A stretch of DNA of 64,000 nt, taken from the NCBI RefSeq assembly GCF_011300685.1, contig NZ_CP049864.1:2100885-2164884 (forward strand), in the 5' to 3' direction. The stretch is from Lysobacter sp. HDW10 (GTDB taxonomy: Bacteria; Pseudomonadota; Gammaproteobacteria; Xanthomonadales; Xanthomonadaceae). This document shows, one piece after another, positions 8,767-17,250 of the stretch (position 1 is its first letter; each line of letters starts with the position of its first letter). The notes beneath the pieces were generated by a model that saw nothing but the letters and a program-made list of their open reading frames with translations, was not told the DNA's origin and did not search any database. A program made the translations under genes and the position numbers.

Positions 8767-10698
8767 ATGTTTAAACGCATTCTCGTAGTTGCGGGCGCTA
8801 TTGCCTGTGGCTCGGCTTTCGCGCAAGCGCCATCTGCAATGGATCTTTCGCGCCATGCAGAAATCAATCAGGTCGCGCTTTCACCCGACGGCAAATACGT
8901 CGCGATGACGGTACCGACGGCCGACGAAAAAGAAACCCAATTGCAAATTGTTTCGTTGGATGGCAGCGGCAAAACGCAAACACTCCGTTTCGGCCGACTC
9001 GAACACGTCAGCGACATTATTTGGACCGCCGATGATCGCGTGACCTTGGCACGTGCACGCACGCTTCCACTGCGTCCGTTGCCGGTCAGCATGGGTCAAC
9101 TGTTCTCGACCAACCTGGATGGCACCGATCAAGAGACCCTCTTCGGCTATTTCCGTGACAGCGGGTCGACAACGGGTCGCCGCAAAGACCAAGGCTTCGC
9201 GAAGGTGGCGCAGGTCATCGACAAAGAGCCGGGCGCAGCACTTGTCCAGTTCACCTGCTGGGACTGCGGCGAAACCCCGGACACCGTGGTGTACAAAGTC
9301 GATACACGCACAGGTCATCGCTCCGAAATTGAGCGTGTCAAAGGCTCAGCGGCAATCTTCTTCGATCAAGACGGCAAATCACGCGCTCGCGTGTTGTATG
9401 ACGTTGATGGCGAACCCAAGAAAATCGAATGGCGCAAAGTGCAGGACGGTGCTTGGTCTGAAATGCCGCGCGCCATTGCGGGTCGCGACATTGACCACGC
9501 CTTCTTTTCGAAAGACGGCAAAACGATGTTCGCTGTATTGACCAACAACGGCGAAGCAACCTCGTTCTACAAGATCGATGTAGCCAGCGAAACTCGAACT
9601 GAACTCCCCAGCCGTGCAGGTTTTGACGTATCGGGCATTTTGCGCGCGGGTCGCGGTGGTGAACCGTTCGGCTCGATGACCGATGCAGGCAAGCCGACCA
9701 TCAAGTATTTCGATCCGACCTCTGAGTACGCGAAGCTACATGCCGGCATGTTGAAGGCGTTTCCGGGTCAGCTGGTTGAGATTCTGAACTTTACCCGCGA
9801 CAACAAGAAGGTGCTCATTTATGTGCACTCAGATCGCAATCCCGGTGCTTGGTATGTCGTCAATCGCGACGACAACAGCTTGCAATTGGTGGCTGAAGCA
9901 ATGCCGTGGATCAAGTCGCAAAACTTGGCGCCGATGATGCCGATCGAATTCAAGTCGCGTCATGGCGAAACGCTACAAGCCTTTGTCACGCGTCAAGGCA
10001 GCGGCCCACAGCCCATGATCGTGTTGCCGCATGGCGGTCCGCACGGGCCGTACGATAGATGGGGCTTCGACCCCGACGTGCAGTTCTTTGCGACCCGCGG
10101 TTACACGGTGATTCAAGTCAACTATCGCGGCTCAGGTGGCCAAGGCAAGAAGTTTGAAGAGCTTGGGTATCGCGAATGGGGCGGCAAGATGCAGGACGAT
10201 CTTGCAGATGCCGTCAAGGTGGCGATCGACAACAAGTGGGCGGACGCCAAGCGCGTCTGTACGTTTGGCGCAAGCTACGGCGGCTACGCTGCGTTGATGC
10301 AGCCGATCCGTTTTCCAGAGCTGTATCGTTGCGCCATTGGTTATGTCGGCGTGTACGACCTCACCGTGATGAACAAGGCGGGTGATATTCCGGACACCGA
10401 ATCGGGTCGTCGCTATTTGAAGCGCGTCCTCGGCGACGACAAGGCTGTGTGGATTGCTAATTCACCGGCACGCAACGTCGACAAGATCAAGGTGCCGGTC
10501 TTCCTTGCGCAAGGTGCCATCGATAACCGCGTGCCGATGGACCAGTTCAATGCGATGAAGAGCGCAATGAGCGCGAATGGCATCAAGGTCGAAACCATGG
10601 TCGCTGCGGGTGAAGGCCACGGCTTCTTTGATCCGAAAAATCGTGAAACCTTGTATTTGAAGATGGAAGATTTCTTGAAGCGTAATAACGCGCCTTAA
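8767..10698 (+). CDS. S9-family prolyl oligopeptidase-like exported peptidase
   Basis: A 643-residue serine peptidase. Signal peptide MFKRILVVAGAIACGSAFAQ. The N-terminal region is a beta-propeller (SPDGKYVAM, SKDGKTMFAV). The C-terminal alpha/beta hydrolase domain has the nucleophile motif GASYGGYAALM near residue 500, PHGGPHGPYDRWGFDPDVQF, the acid GAIDNRVPMDQ and the histidine GEGHGFF. It would cleave peptides in the periplasm or outside. GGGGA precedes the ATG. A strong hairpin terminator follows. S9 peptidases of this layout are numerous in Xanthomonadales; the substrate is not predictable. Confidence 0.9.
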   Translation: MFKRILVVAGAIACGSAFAQAPSAMDLSRHAEINQVALSPDGKYVAMTVPTADEKETQLQIVSLDGSGKTQTLRFGRLEHVSDIIWTADDRVTLARARTLPLRPLPVSMGQLFSTNLDGTDQETLFGYFRDSGSTTGRRKDQGFAKVAQVIDKEPGAALVQFTCWDCGETPDTVVYKVDTRTGHRSEIERVKGSAAIFFDQDGKSRARVLYDVDGEPKKIEWRKVQDGAWSEMPRAIAGRDIDHAFFSKDGKTMFAVLTNNGEATSFYKIDVASETRTELPSRAGFDVSGILRAGRGGEPFGSMTDAGKPTIKYFDPTSEYAKLHAGMLKAFPGQLVEILNFTRDNKKVLIYVHSDRNPGAWYVVNRDDNSLQLVAEAMPWIKSQNLAPMMPIEFKSRHGETLQAFVTRQGSGPQPMIVLPHGGPHGPYDRWGFDPDVQFFATRGYTVIQVNYRGSGGQGKKFEELGYREWGGKMQDDLADAVKVAIDNKWADAKRVCTFGASYGGYAALMQPIRFPELYRCAIGYVGVYDLTVMNKAGDIPDTESGRRYLKRVLGDDKAVWIANSPARNVDKIKVPVFLAQGAIDNRVPMDQFNAMKSAMSANGIKVETMVAAGEGHGFFDPKNRETLYLKMEDFLKRNNAP

Positions 10699-10720
10699 GC
10701 AAACGCTGATTTGAGCGCTA

Positions 10721-10750
10721 AAAAGCCCTTCCACATGGAAGGGCTTTTTT
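10721..10750. terminator. Bidirectional rho-independent terminator between convergent genes
   Basis: AAAAGCCCTTCC-ACAT-GGAAGGGCTTTTTT: a perfect stem with A and T tracts on both sides, between the S9 peptidase stop and the hutG stop. It can serve both strands. Confidence 0.9.
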
Positions 10751-11526
10751 TATCCGAGTGCGGCTTCGATCATTGCGCGCACGAGCTGTTGAATGCGCTC
10801 GGCTTTGTTGGCGTCCCAAATGCCCTTCGCTTCATCCATGTAAACGCGCTGACTCATTTCGAGCTGTATGGCTTCGATACCGGTTGCGGGTTTGCCATAG
10901 TTTCTTGTGATGTAACCGCCTTTGAAACGGCCGTTGACGACGAAGTCGAAGTCCTCTTGTGCGGCCAGCACAGCTTCGATGCGTTGCTGTGTTTCGGGCG
11001 TACAGCTTGTGGTGCTTGCGGTGCCTAAATTCAGATCGGGCAATCGACCGTCAAACAAGAACGGCAATTCACCTTTGATGGAATGTCCCTCCCACAAGAT
11101 GACGCGGCCATGCAGGTCTAGCAGTCGCTGCAATTCTGTCGACAGGGCGTTGTGATACGGACGCCAGTAGCGTTCAACACGCGCACGCACTTCGGTTTCA
11201 TCCGGTTCTGCTTGCGGTAGATACACCGGTGCGCCCGAGAATTGAACGGTGGGACACAGGCCTGTCGTGTTTTGCCCGGGATACAAAGAGACATCGTCTT
11301 CGCCGCGATTCAAATCGATCACGTAACGCGAATGCTCTGGCACGATCAATGAGCCGCCCGCTTCGATCACCCACGCATACATGCGCGCCATATCCCAATC
11401 GGTATCCGGCACTGCACGCGCCTCGGGCGTCAGCCGTTGCGCGATGTCATCTGGTACGCGTGTGCCGTTGTGCGGCACGCTGACCAAGAGCGGCAAGCTG
11501 CCTTGGTGCAAGTTAAAAATTGTCAT
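10750..11526 (-). CDS. hutG: N-formylglutamate deformylase
   Basis: A 258-residue N-formylglutamate amidohydrolase. It contains LLVSVPHNGTRVPDDI, the metal/active-site region VPDTDWDMARMYAW, YVIDLNRGEDDVSLYPG, LWEGHSIKGELPFLFDG and FKGGYITRNYGKPATGIEAIQLEMSQ. In the histidine pathway it hydrolyses N-formylglutamate to formate and glutamate. ATG 11526 has AGGAAGGG upstream; an in-frame extension to 11586 lacks homology. It lies 22 bp downstream of an FAD amino-acid oxidoreductase gene on the same strand, probably one operon. No other hut genes are in the window. Confidence 0.9.
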   Translation of the reverse strand: MTIFNLHQGSLPLLVSVPHNGTRVPDDIAQRLTPEARAVPDTDWDMARMYAWVIEAGGSLIVPEHSRYVIDLNRGEDDVSLYPGQNTTGLCPTVQFSGAPVYLPQAEPDETEVRARVERYWRPYHNALSTELQRLLDLHGRVILWEGHSIKGELPFLFDGRLPDLNLGTASTTSCTPETQQRIEAVLAAQEDFDFVVNGRFKGGYITRNYGKPATGIEAIQLEMSQRVYMDEAKGIWDANKAERIQQLVRAMIEAALG

Positions 11527-11548
11527 GTCTATGGTCCCTTCCTCAACA

Positions 11549-12808
11549 TCAGACAAAGCGCGCAGGCGCATACGGGCGGGGATCAATGACAGGTGGCGCG
11601 CCGGTGATCAAATCCGCCATCAACTGACCGGTGCCTGCACTCATGCTGACACCCATCATGCCGTGACCTGTCGCAAGCCACAGGTTCGGTTTGCCGGGCA
11701 CCGGCCCAAGTAAGGGCATGTCATCCACCGACATGGGGCGCCAACCGAACCAGCGTTCTTGTACGCGCGGGCCAACCGGCGCATGTAAGAACGCATGCGC
11801 GCCGCGTGTGAGGGCATTCAAACGTTTTTCGTTGAGGTCGGTGTTGTAGCCGCTGAACTCCATCGTGCTGCCTAAGCGATAGCCGCCCTCCCACGCGGTG
11901 ACGCAGACCGAACAATCGCGCAACACCAAGGGCCGCTTGGGCACAATTTCCGGCGGATCGTAGGTAATTGAATAGCCTTTGCCAGGTTGGATGACGCCGC
12001 GTAGCCACGGGCTATCGAGCATCTTCGACATCAAGGGTGACCAAGCACCGGTTGCGATCACGACATCTTTTGCGTTGAAGTTTGTCTCACCACTTTGGGC
12101 TTGCCATCCATCACGGATTTTCGACAGTGATTGCAGTGGTGTGTGTTCGAGAATGCGTCCGCCTAAACGCGTGACTTGTGCGGCGAGACACGACAACCAT
12201 TGGTCGGGTCGGAGCATGGCATCACTGTCAAAACGGAGTGCGCCTACAAGGCCTGGGCGAAGCGCGGGTTCCATCGCTTCGTAGGTGGGACCATCGATCA
12301 CTTCGGGCCTTAAACCGAGTGCTTTCAGCAAGGGCACTTCTTTCATCTCATGCTGCATCGCGTGTTCGCTGCGAAACACATAGTCTTCGCCGCTTCGTTC
12401 GAACTGACAGTCCATGGCGTAGCGCGCCACCCAGTCTTCAATACGTGCGCGTGAATCCGTGAGCAGCGCGTATTTGCCGCGCGCACTCGTTTCCCAATCG
12501 CGCGTGTTCGAGCGCAGCGCAAACCTGAGCAACCAACGCCAACGCTGGAAATCAAACTTCGGCGACACGTACAATGGTGCATCCGGATGCAACAGCGACC
12601 GCAAGGCTTCGGTCACAACGCCGGGTGCGGCCAACGGCGGCGCATGACTTGGCGTGAGCGTGCCGCAATTGCCATGCGAGGCGCCGGCACCCACATACGT
12701 GGCTTCAATCACACACACGCTGCGTCCCGCCTCGAGCAAAGCCAATGCAGTGGCGAGACCGATGACCCCGCCGCCTACTATCAGTACATCGGTGTTTTCG
12801 TTTGGCAT
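11549..12808 (-). CDS. FAD-dependent D-amino-acid dehydrogenase-like oxidoreductase (DadA type)
   Basis: A 419-residue DAO-family flavoprotein. The dinucleotide fold DVLIVGGGVIGLATALALLE is at the N-terminus, then GAGASHGNCGTL, FDSDAMLRPDQWLSCLA, VVIATGAWSPLMS, PGKGYSITYDPP and the C-terminal LWLATGHGMMGVSMSAGTGQLMADLI. This is the pattern of DadA and of D-hydroxyproline dehydrogenases, which pass electrons to the respiratory chain at the inner membrane. Exact substrate unresolved. ATG 12808 is chosen over an in-frame GTG two codons upstream. It is followed by hutG, suggesting amino-acid catabolism. Confidence 0.85.
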   Translation of the reverse strand: MPNENTDVLIVGGGVIGLATALALLEAGRSVCVIEATYVGAGASHGNCGTLTPSHAPPLAAPGVVTEALRSLLHPDAPLYVSPKFDFQRWRWLLRFALRSNTRDWETSARGKYALLTDSRARIEDWVARYAMDCQFERSGEDYVFRSEHAMQHEMKEVPLLKALGLRPEVIDGPTYEAMEPALRPGLVGALRFDSDAMLRPDQWLSCLAAQVTRLGGRILEHTPLQSLSKIRDGWQAQSGETNFNAKDVVIATGAWSPLMSKMLDSPWLRGVIQPGKGYSITYDPPEIVPKRPLVLRDCSVCVTAWEGGYRLGSTMEFSGYNTDLNEKRLNALTRGAHAFLHAPVGPRVQERWFGWRPMSVDDMPLLGPVPGKPNLWLATGHGMMGVSMSAGTGQLMADLITGAPPVIDPRPYAPARFV

Positions 12809-12831
12809 ACGCACATTCTAAATGCGCGGCT

Positions 12832-14250
12832 TCAAGCCGTCTGCGGATCCGGCGTTGCGCGCAGGGTCGGCGCACGCCCGTACGTCATCCAACGCCATAG
12901 CCATTCCATCGGGCCGTATTTGAAGTAGCGCAGCCACGCGGCACTGAGCCCTAACTGCACGAGCCAAAGCACGCACACGAATAGGATTTGTTGGAACCGC
13001 GGCATGCCCCATTGCTGCAGCCCCCAGCCGTAAAAGACGAAAGCACACACCAGCGATTGCATGAGGTAGTTGGTGAGCGCCATGCGGCCAGCGGGCGCCA
13101 TCCAGTTCATGACCGCGCGTAGGCGGGAACACTGCAACGCGCGCACGACCAATGCGATGTAAGCCAGCGCCATGAAGGGCGCAGCGATGGTGCGCATCGC
13201 GGCAGCCACGATCGGGCGACCCATCGCGACGCCCTCGCCCTTTGGCACCCAGTCGCTGACCCACATCGACGCAGCGGTGAGCGCCAACGCAAATGGAAAC
13301 ACCCAGAGCCACGTTCGCCAGAAGCTACGGTAATTTTCTGCGTTCACCATCAGGCCGGATTGGATAAACCACATGCCAATGAGAAACATGGGAATCGCCA
13401 AGATTGAAAACCAGGCGTAGTTCGGCATGTGGTGTTCGGTGAAGGATGTGTAGCGCTGCGCGAGGCCCACTTGGAAACTTGGCGATTGAAACGCAATCGT
13501 TTCATCGTGTTCGAATTGCGCGGTGCGTTGATGCTGCTTTCGTTCTGCCGTCTTTTGTTCGGTCGTTTGCGCTGTAACGTGTGCTGGCATGGTGACGAGC
13601 ATGAGCCCACTGACCAGTTGCCCCAAAGCAAACACCGCATAGAGCGCGACGCCTGCGCGCCAGAAACGCCAACGTTTATCGGGTGAACGCAGATACGGCG
13701 CGAGTATGGCGGCAATGCATAGGGGCGCGGCGTAGCCCGCCCAATTCATGTTGTTCGTGACTAAACACGCGGCTGCAACGACAGCAGCCGCTAGAAACCA
13801 ATGCCAGGGGCGCCCGAATAGGGTCAACAGCAACATCAACGCGATGATTGCGTAGCCATACAAGATGTCGCCATTCCACAACACTATGGCGTGCGTGATG
13901 CCGAACAACGCCAATGCAAAAGTGCGGCGCAAATAGGGCCTGACGAACGGTGCATTGCGCTTGCGTGCACGCGCGAGCATCAGCGCGAAGCCCATGCCGA
14001 ACAACAAGGCAAACAGCAGCCAAAATTTCCCTGTGACAAAGACCATCACGCACCAACCTGCAAGGCGATCGATGCCCGTGAGGTCCGGCGAGAGTCCGGG
14101 ATTAAATTTGTACGTCGGGCCGTTGAAGAATTCGACATTCATCAAGCAGATGCCGAGCAAGGCAAAGCCACGTAAAACATCCATGCGTTGAATGCGCTCG
14201 GTTCGTTCCACCGGGCCCAAGCTTTGGTTCGCGTCCTTGGAATGTGGCAT
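12832..14250 (-). CDS. DUF418 (YeiB-like) inner-membrane protein
   Basis: A 472-residue polytopic protein. The heparan-alpha-glucosaminide acetyltransferase-like N-terminus RIQRMDVLRGFALLGICLMN and the C-terminal DUF418 region (MAPAGRMALTNYLMQSLVC, FYGWGLQQWG, YGPMEWLWRWMTYGR) define the YeiB family, whose function is unknown. About ten hydrophobic segments are visible. A charged Lys/Glu/Gln-rich loop (TEQKTAERKQHQRTAQF) sits mid-protein. Start ATG 14250 is chosen over a further upstream in-frame start. It lies downstream of slyD but is separated from it by a terminator. Confidence 0.85.
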   Translation of the reverse strand: MPHSKDANQSLGPVERTERIQRMDVLRGFALLGICLMNVEFFNGPTYKFNPGLSPDLTGIDRLAGWCVMVFVTGKFWLLFALLFGMGFALMLARARKRNAPFVRPYLRRTFALALFGITHAIVLWNGDILYGYAIIALMLLLTLFGRPWHWFLAAAVVAAACLVTNNMNWAGYAAPLCIAAILAPYLRSPDKRWRFWRAGVALYAVFALGQLVSGLMLVTMPAHVTAQTTEQKTAERKQHQRTAQFEHDETIAFQSPSFQVGLAQRYTSFTEHHMPNYAWFSILAIPMFLIGMWFIQSGLMVNAENYRSFWRTWLWVFPFALALTAASMWVSDWVPKGEGVAMGRPIVAAAMRTIAAPFMALAYIALVVRALQCSRLRAVMNWMAPAGRMALTNYLMQSLVCAFVFYGWGLQQWGMPRFQQILFVCVLWLVQLGLSAAWLRYFKYGPMEWLWRWMTYGRAPTLRATPDPQTA

Positions 14251-14286
14251 GCGTGTGCTCTGTCTCTGATTCAAGGGGTATAGCAC

Positions 14287-14317
14287 CAAAAAAAAACGGC
14301 CGCACTAGGCGACCGTT
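14287..14317 (-). terminator. Rho-independent terminator of slyD
   Basis: On the minus strand AACGGTCGC-CTAGT-GCGGCCGTT forms a 9-bp stem with one G-U pair, followed by a run of Ts. It lies 24 bp after the slyD stop. Confidence 0.8.
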
Positions 14318-14340
14318 CTTAACTTCGTTGACGCGGCAGC

Positions 14341-14820
14341 TTAGTGCTGATGACCGCCGTCGCCGTGCACGTGACCGTGCTCGAGTTCTTCCGCTGTGGC
14401 TTCGCGCACTTCCAAGATTTCGATGTCGAAATGCAGGTCTTTGCCGGCCATCGGGTGGTTCAAGTCGACGTCAACCGTGGTCAGACCCACTTTCTCTACG
14501 GTCACTGCGCGCGGACCGAAATTGGTTTGCATGACAACTTGCATGCCCGGTTCGACCTTGGCATCACCGAAGTGCTTCTTCGGAATGCGTTGGCTCAGAC
14601 CTTCGCGGCGTTCGCCATAGGCTTCAGCGGACGGCACTTCGACGCTGAAGTTCTCACCAGCTTCGCGATTGTCCATCGCTTTTTCCAAACCCGGAATGAT
14701 GTTGCCGTGGCCGAACAAAATGGCCAGCGGCTGGCTGTCTTTGGAGGTTTCCGAGGCCGGTTGACCTGCTTCACCCACCGAATAATGGAAGCGCACGACG
14801 CTATCTTTCGCAATTTTCAT
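14341..14820 (-). CDS. slyD: FKBP-type peptidyl-prolyl isomerase SlyD
   Basis: A 159-residue protein. The FKBP core begins KDSVVRFHYSVGEAGQP, followed by LAILFGHGNIIPGLEKAM, the insert-in-flap chaperone domain (EAYGERREGLSQRIP, DVDLNHPMAGKDLHFDIEI), and a His-rich tail HGHVHGDGGHQH. This is SlyD: proline isomerase and metallochaperone, able to bind Ni(II) through the tail; here the tail is shorter than in E. coli. Cytoplasmic. It is monocistronic, with a terminator downstream, and divergent from an NlpC/P60 gene. Confidence 0.93.
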   Translation of the reverse strand: MKIAKDSVVRFHYSVGEAGQPASETSKDSQPLAILFGHGNIIPGLEKAMDNREAGENFSVEVPSAEAYGERREGLSQRIPKKHFGDAKVEPGMQVVMQTNFGPRAVTVEKVGLTTVDVDLNHPMAGKDLHFDIEILEVREATAEELEHGHVHGDGGHQH

Positions 14821-14929
14821 TAAATTCTTCTTCTAAGGTGTTGATTTTTGGTTGCTGGTGGGTGCAGACTTCACCCGTTAACTACAAAGTTGTTCCACTT
14901 CGTAGCTGCATTATCCGGGGAGCGAGGCG

Positions 14930-15466
14930 ATGAAACCAGTGCATATTCGGAATTCATGCGTAAAAACCTTGATTTTCCTGGCGCTCTGCACGCCTTTGAC
15001 GGTGCTTGCCGCACCCGGGGAAGACAACAACGCCGAGCCGCCTTCCACCGCACAGGGCTGGAATGTCCGCATGATTCACGGTCAGGACGCGGTCAATGCG
15101 GTTCTGATTCGCGCAATTAGCCTTGTGGGGACGCCTTATCAATGGGGGGGCGCGACGCCGGGCAGCGGTTTTGACTGCAGCGGGCTGGTGAACTTCGTCT
15201 TTAAGGACATGTTGAATGTCCAATTGCCGCGCACATCTCGTGAGCTGGCCGAGGCGCAGGGCCCGCGGATCGACTTCGACGACCTGAAACCCGGCGACCT
15301 GGTGTTCTTCGGGGCGAACGGCGTGGTCAGCCATGTCGGCATCTATATCGGCGAGCGCCGCTTTATTCACGCGCCGCGCACGGGCACGGTTGTGCGCTTG
15401 GAACAGATCGATAAAAGCTATTGGACCGGCCGCTATACCGGTGCCCGCCGCGTCATCGAGACGTGA
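14930..15466 (+). CDS. NlpC/P60 (C40) cell-wall endopeptidase, paralogue 1
   Basis: A 178-residue exported protein with a signal peptide (KTLIFLALCTPLTVLAA). The NlpC/P60 domain begins ISLVGTPYQWGGATPGSGFDCSGLVNFVF with catalytic Cys83, then PGDLVFFGANGVVSHVGIYIG with His135 and FIHAPRTG with His147. Family members hydrolyse D-glutamyl-diaminopimelate bonds in peptidoglycan peptides. GAGG precedes the ATG. The next gene encodes a close paralogue (same GTPY-WGG, LPR-SR and HAPRTG blocks), so the pair probably arose by tandem duplication. A third, longer family member lies at 52765-53982. Confidence 0.9.
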   Translation: MKPVHIRNSCVKTLIFLALCTPLTVLAAPGEDNNAEPPSTAQGWNVRMIHGQDAVNAVLIRAISLVGTPYQWGGATPGSGFDCSGLVNFVFKDMLNVQLPRTSRELAEAQGPRIDFDDLKPGDLVFFGANGVVSHVGIYIGERRFIHAPRTGTVVRLEQIDKSYWTGRYTGARRVIET

Positions 15467-15618
15467 TCGGCGAGTGAACTGAATGTGATGGCCATGTGAG
15501 GCAATGCCGCGTTTTGTGCATTCAGGTCACACTTTTAATGCCTTTTTAACGTTATCTGAACGCTTTTGACCCTTGGATTCGGCAAAATCACTTTCACGTT
15601 TAGCCGAATGAAGAAATC

Positions 15619-16251
15619 GTGACGATGACTGAGACGACCGCAAGCCGCCTCCGCCGTCTGCCCAAGCAGACCGCTACGACCTCACTACTGATTTTTAGCC
15701 TTGTTTGTGCCGCACCGGCTTTTGCCCGTGATGCGATTGCAAACAGCACGTCTAATCCGGATCAACGTACCAGCGTCACCGACGAATTCAGCGCTACTGC
15801 GCTTTCTGATGCACAAGCCCTGCTCGATCTGACCAATGGCCAAAACGCCATGCTCGCAGGCAAGACTCAAGATTCCAGCCGCATCCAAAAGCTCCTCTCT
15901 GGCGCGATGGCGCTGATTGGCACCCCGTATCGTTGGGGCGGCACTTCGACCAGCGGCTTCGATTGCAGCGGCTTGGTGGGCTACGTGTTCCGCAATGCCT
16001 TGGGCATCAACCTGCCGCGCGTCTCGCGTGACATCGCGCACGAAGGCAAGGCCGTGAGCCGTTCCGAATTGATCAAAGGCGACTTGGTGTTCTTCTCCAA
16101 GGGCCGCGTGATCGACCACGTTGGCATCTATGTCGGCGAAGGCAAGTTCTTGCACGCCCCGCGCACCGGCCGTGACGTCACCATCTCCAATCTCGACGGC
16201 TACTGGGGCGCCCGCCTCGTCAGCGCCCGCCGCATCGCCGTCGAAGGCTAA
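15619..16251 (+). CDS. NlpC/P60 (C40) cell-wall endopeptidase, paralogue 2
   Basis: A 210-residue paralogue of the preceding protein. Signal-like segment TSLLIFSLVCAAPAFA, a low-complexity linker to about residue 88, then GTPYRWGGTSTSGFDCSGLVGYVF with catalytic Cys116, GDLVFFSKGRVIDHVGIYVG with His167 and FLHAPRTG with His179. Predicted periplasmic peptidoglycan peptidase. The start is GTG 15619 or ATG 15625 (two codons apart). A 152-bp gap separates it from paralogue 1, so it may have its own promoter. It ends just before a terminator and the left repeat array; its last 60 bp are C-rich on the coding strand. Confidence 0.9.
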   Translation: MTMTETTASRLRRLPKQTATTSLLIFSLVCAAPAFARDAIANSTSNPDQRTSVTDEFSATALSDAQALLDLTNGQNAMLAGKTQDSSRIQKLLSGAMALIGTPYRWGGTSTSGFDCSGLVGYVFRNALGINLPRVSRDIAHEGKAVSRSELIKGDLVFFSKGRVIDHVGIYVGEGKFLHAPRTGRDVTISNLDGYWGARLVSARRIAVEG

Positions 16252-16278
16252 TTCCCCCGTATCCTCGTAGTAAGAAAT

Positions 16279-16311
16279 CGGGTCGCCCAAAAGGCGGCCC
16301 GCTTTCTATTT
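16279..16311 (+). terminator. Rho-independent terminator after NlpC/P60 paralogue 2
   Basis: CGGGTCGCC-CAAAA-GGCGGCCCG (9-bp stem with one G-U pair) followed by CTTTCTATTT. It abuts the first repeat unit at 16310. Confidence 0.8.
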
Positions 16312-16392
16312 AACGGTACCAGGTTCAGTTAATTCCCTTTAACGGTGACAGGTACAGTTAATTCCGCTTAACGGTGACAGGTTCCGTTAATT
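16310..16392 (+). repeat. REP-like array, left side of the RAYT: three direct 25-bp units, 29-bp period
   Basis: Units start at 16310, 16339 and 16368, exactly 29 bp apart, each beginning TTAACGG and ending GTTAATT. The middle unit reads TTAACGGTGACAGGTACAGT then TAATT. Small differences exist (ACC for GAC in unit 1, TTCCG for TACAG in unit 3). The same unit occurs inverted at 17139-17250 on the other side of the transposase gene, and as a palindromic pair inside the gene at 52765. This is the arrangement expected of REP/BIME sequences mobilised by the RAYT between the arrays. Confidence 0.9.
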
Positions 16393-16464
16393 GGGATAAG
16401 TCTGGGTGTGGGGCGCGATTGAATCCGATAGGCGCGGCGGTCGTCAGTTCGCACACTTCGGTGC

Positions 16465-17148
16465 ATGGCGAGACTTCCACGATTAGATATTCCAGGTGTG
16501 CCGCAGCATGTTGTTCAACGCGGGCACAATCGGCTTCCGTGCTTTCTGGACGATATCGATCGTCACCACTACAAGAAGTTGCTTGCGAAGTACGCGACGC
16601 GGATGGACTGCGCAATCCATTCGTATGTGTTGATGAGCAACCATGTGCATCTGTTGGTGACGGCGTCTGAGCCGCACGGCGTTTCACGCATGATGCAGGG
16701 GCTGGGTCGTAATTTCGCGGGGTACTTCAATTTGAAGTACGAGCGCACCGGGGCGCTGTTTGAAGGTCGCTTCAGATCTTGCTTAGTGGACAGTGAAGCC
16801 TACGTGCTGGAGTGCTATCGGTATATCGAGCTCAATCCCGTGCGAGGACGAATCGTCGCGTCGCCTGATGCGTACCGATGGTCGAGCTATGCACACAATG
16901 CATTGGGATATACGGATCCCCTCATTACGCCCCACGATTGCTACCTGAGACTTGGTGAATCCGATGTTTCTCGAAGGCATCGTTTCGAAGCGTTGGTGGC
17001 GCAAGGCTTGCCTGCGCACATCGTCGATGAAATACAAACCTATTTACGCCAGCAACGTGCGCTGGGTGGCGATGCGTTTCGCAGCATGGTCGAGCAGAAG
17101 ACCCAACGCTTCGCGGGTGTGCGTCCGCCGCACCGGCCCCATAAGTGA
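16465..17148 (+). mobile_element. REP-associated tyrosine transposase (RAYT, IS200-like Y1 family)
   Basis: A 227-residue single-domain Y1/HUH nuclease. It starts MARLPRLDIPGVPQHVVQRG, has the metal-binding HUH motif MSNHVHLLV (His60, His62), FNLKYERTGALFEGRFRS, and the candidate catalytic tyrosine in RYIELNPVRGRI (Tyr120). It ends in a basic tail. RAYTs are usually single-copy domesticated relatives of IS200/IS605 transposases that cut and spread REP palindromes as single-stranded DNA. Here inverted arrays of one repeat flank the gene on both sides. The TGA stop lies inside the first right-hand repeat unit. The gene is full length; no frameshift is seen. Confidence 0.9.
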
Positions 17149-17250
17149 ACCTGTCCCCGTTAACTCCAATTAACTGTACCTGTCCCCGTTAACTTCAATT
17201 AACTGTACCTGTCACCGTTAAGTGGGGATAACTGTACCTGTCACCGTTAT
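17139..17250 (-). repeat. REP-like array, right side of the RAYT: four inverted units, 29-bp period
   Basis: Four copies of the 25-bp unit in the opposite orientation to the left array, at 17139, 17168, 17197 and 17226, again 29 bp apart. The form is AATTAACTGTACCTGTCACC then GTTAA; units 1 and 2 have TCCCC instead of TCACC. Unit 1 is degenerate at its left end and contains the transposase stop. Unit 4 supplies the TAA stop of the minus-strand thioesterase gene. Confidence 0.9.

Noticed and set aside
16310-16392. CRISPR array, because of regularly spaced repeats.
   Set aside because: Spacing between units is only about 4 bp, so there are no spacers. The units are mirrored on the other side of a transposase gene, and no cas genes are present.
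16465-17148. Ordinary IS200/IS605 insertion sequence.
   Set aside because: No tnpB, and the flanks are REP-type repeat arrays rather than single subterminal hairpins; the protein resembles RAYT.
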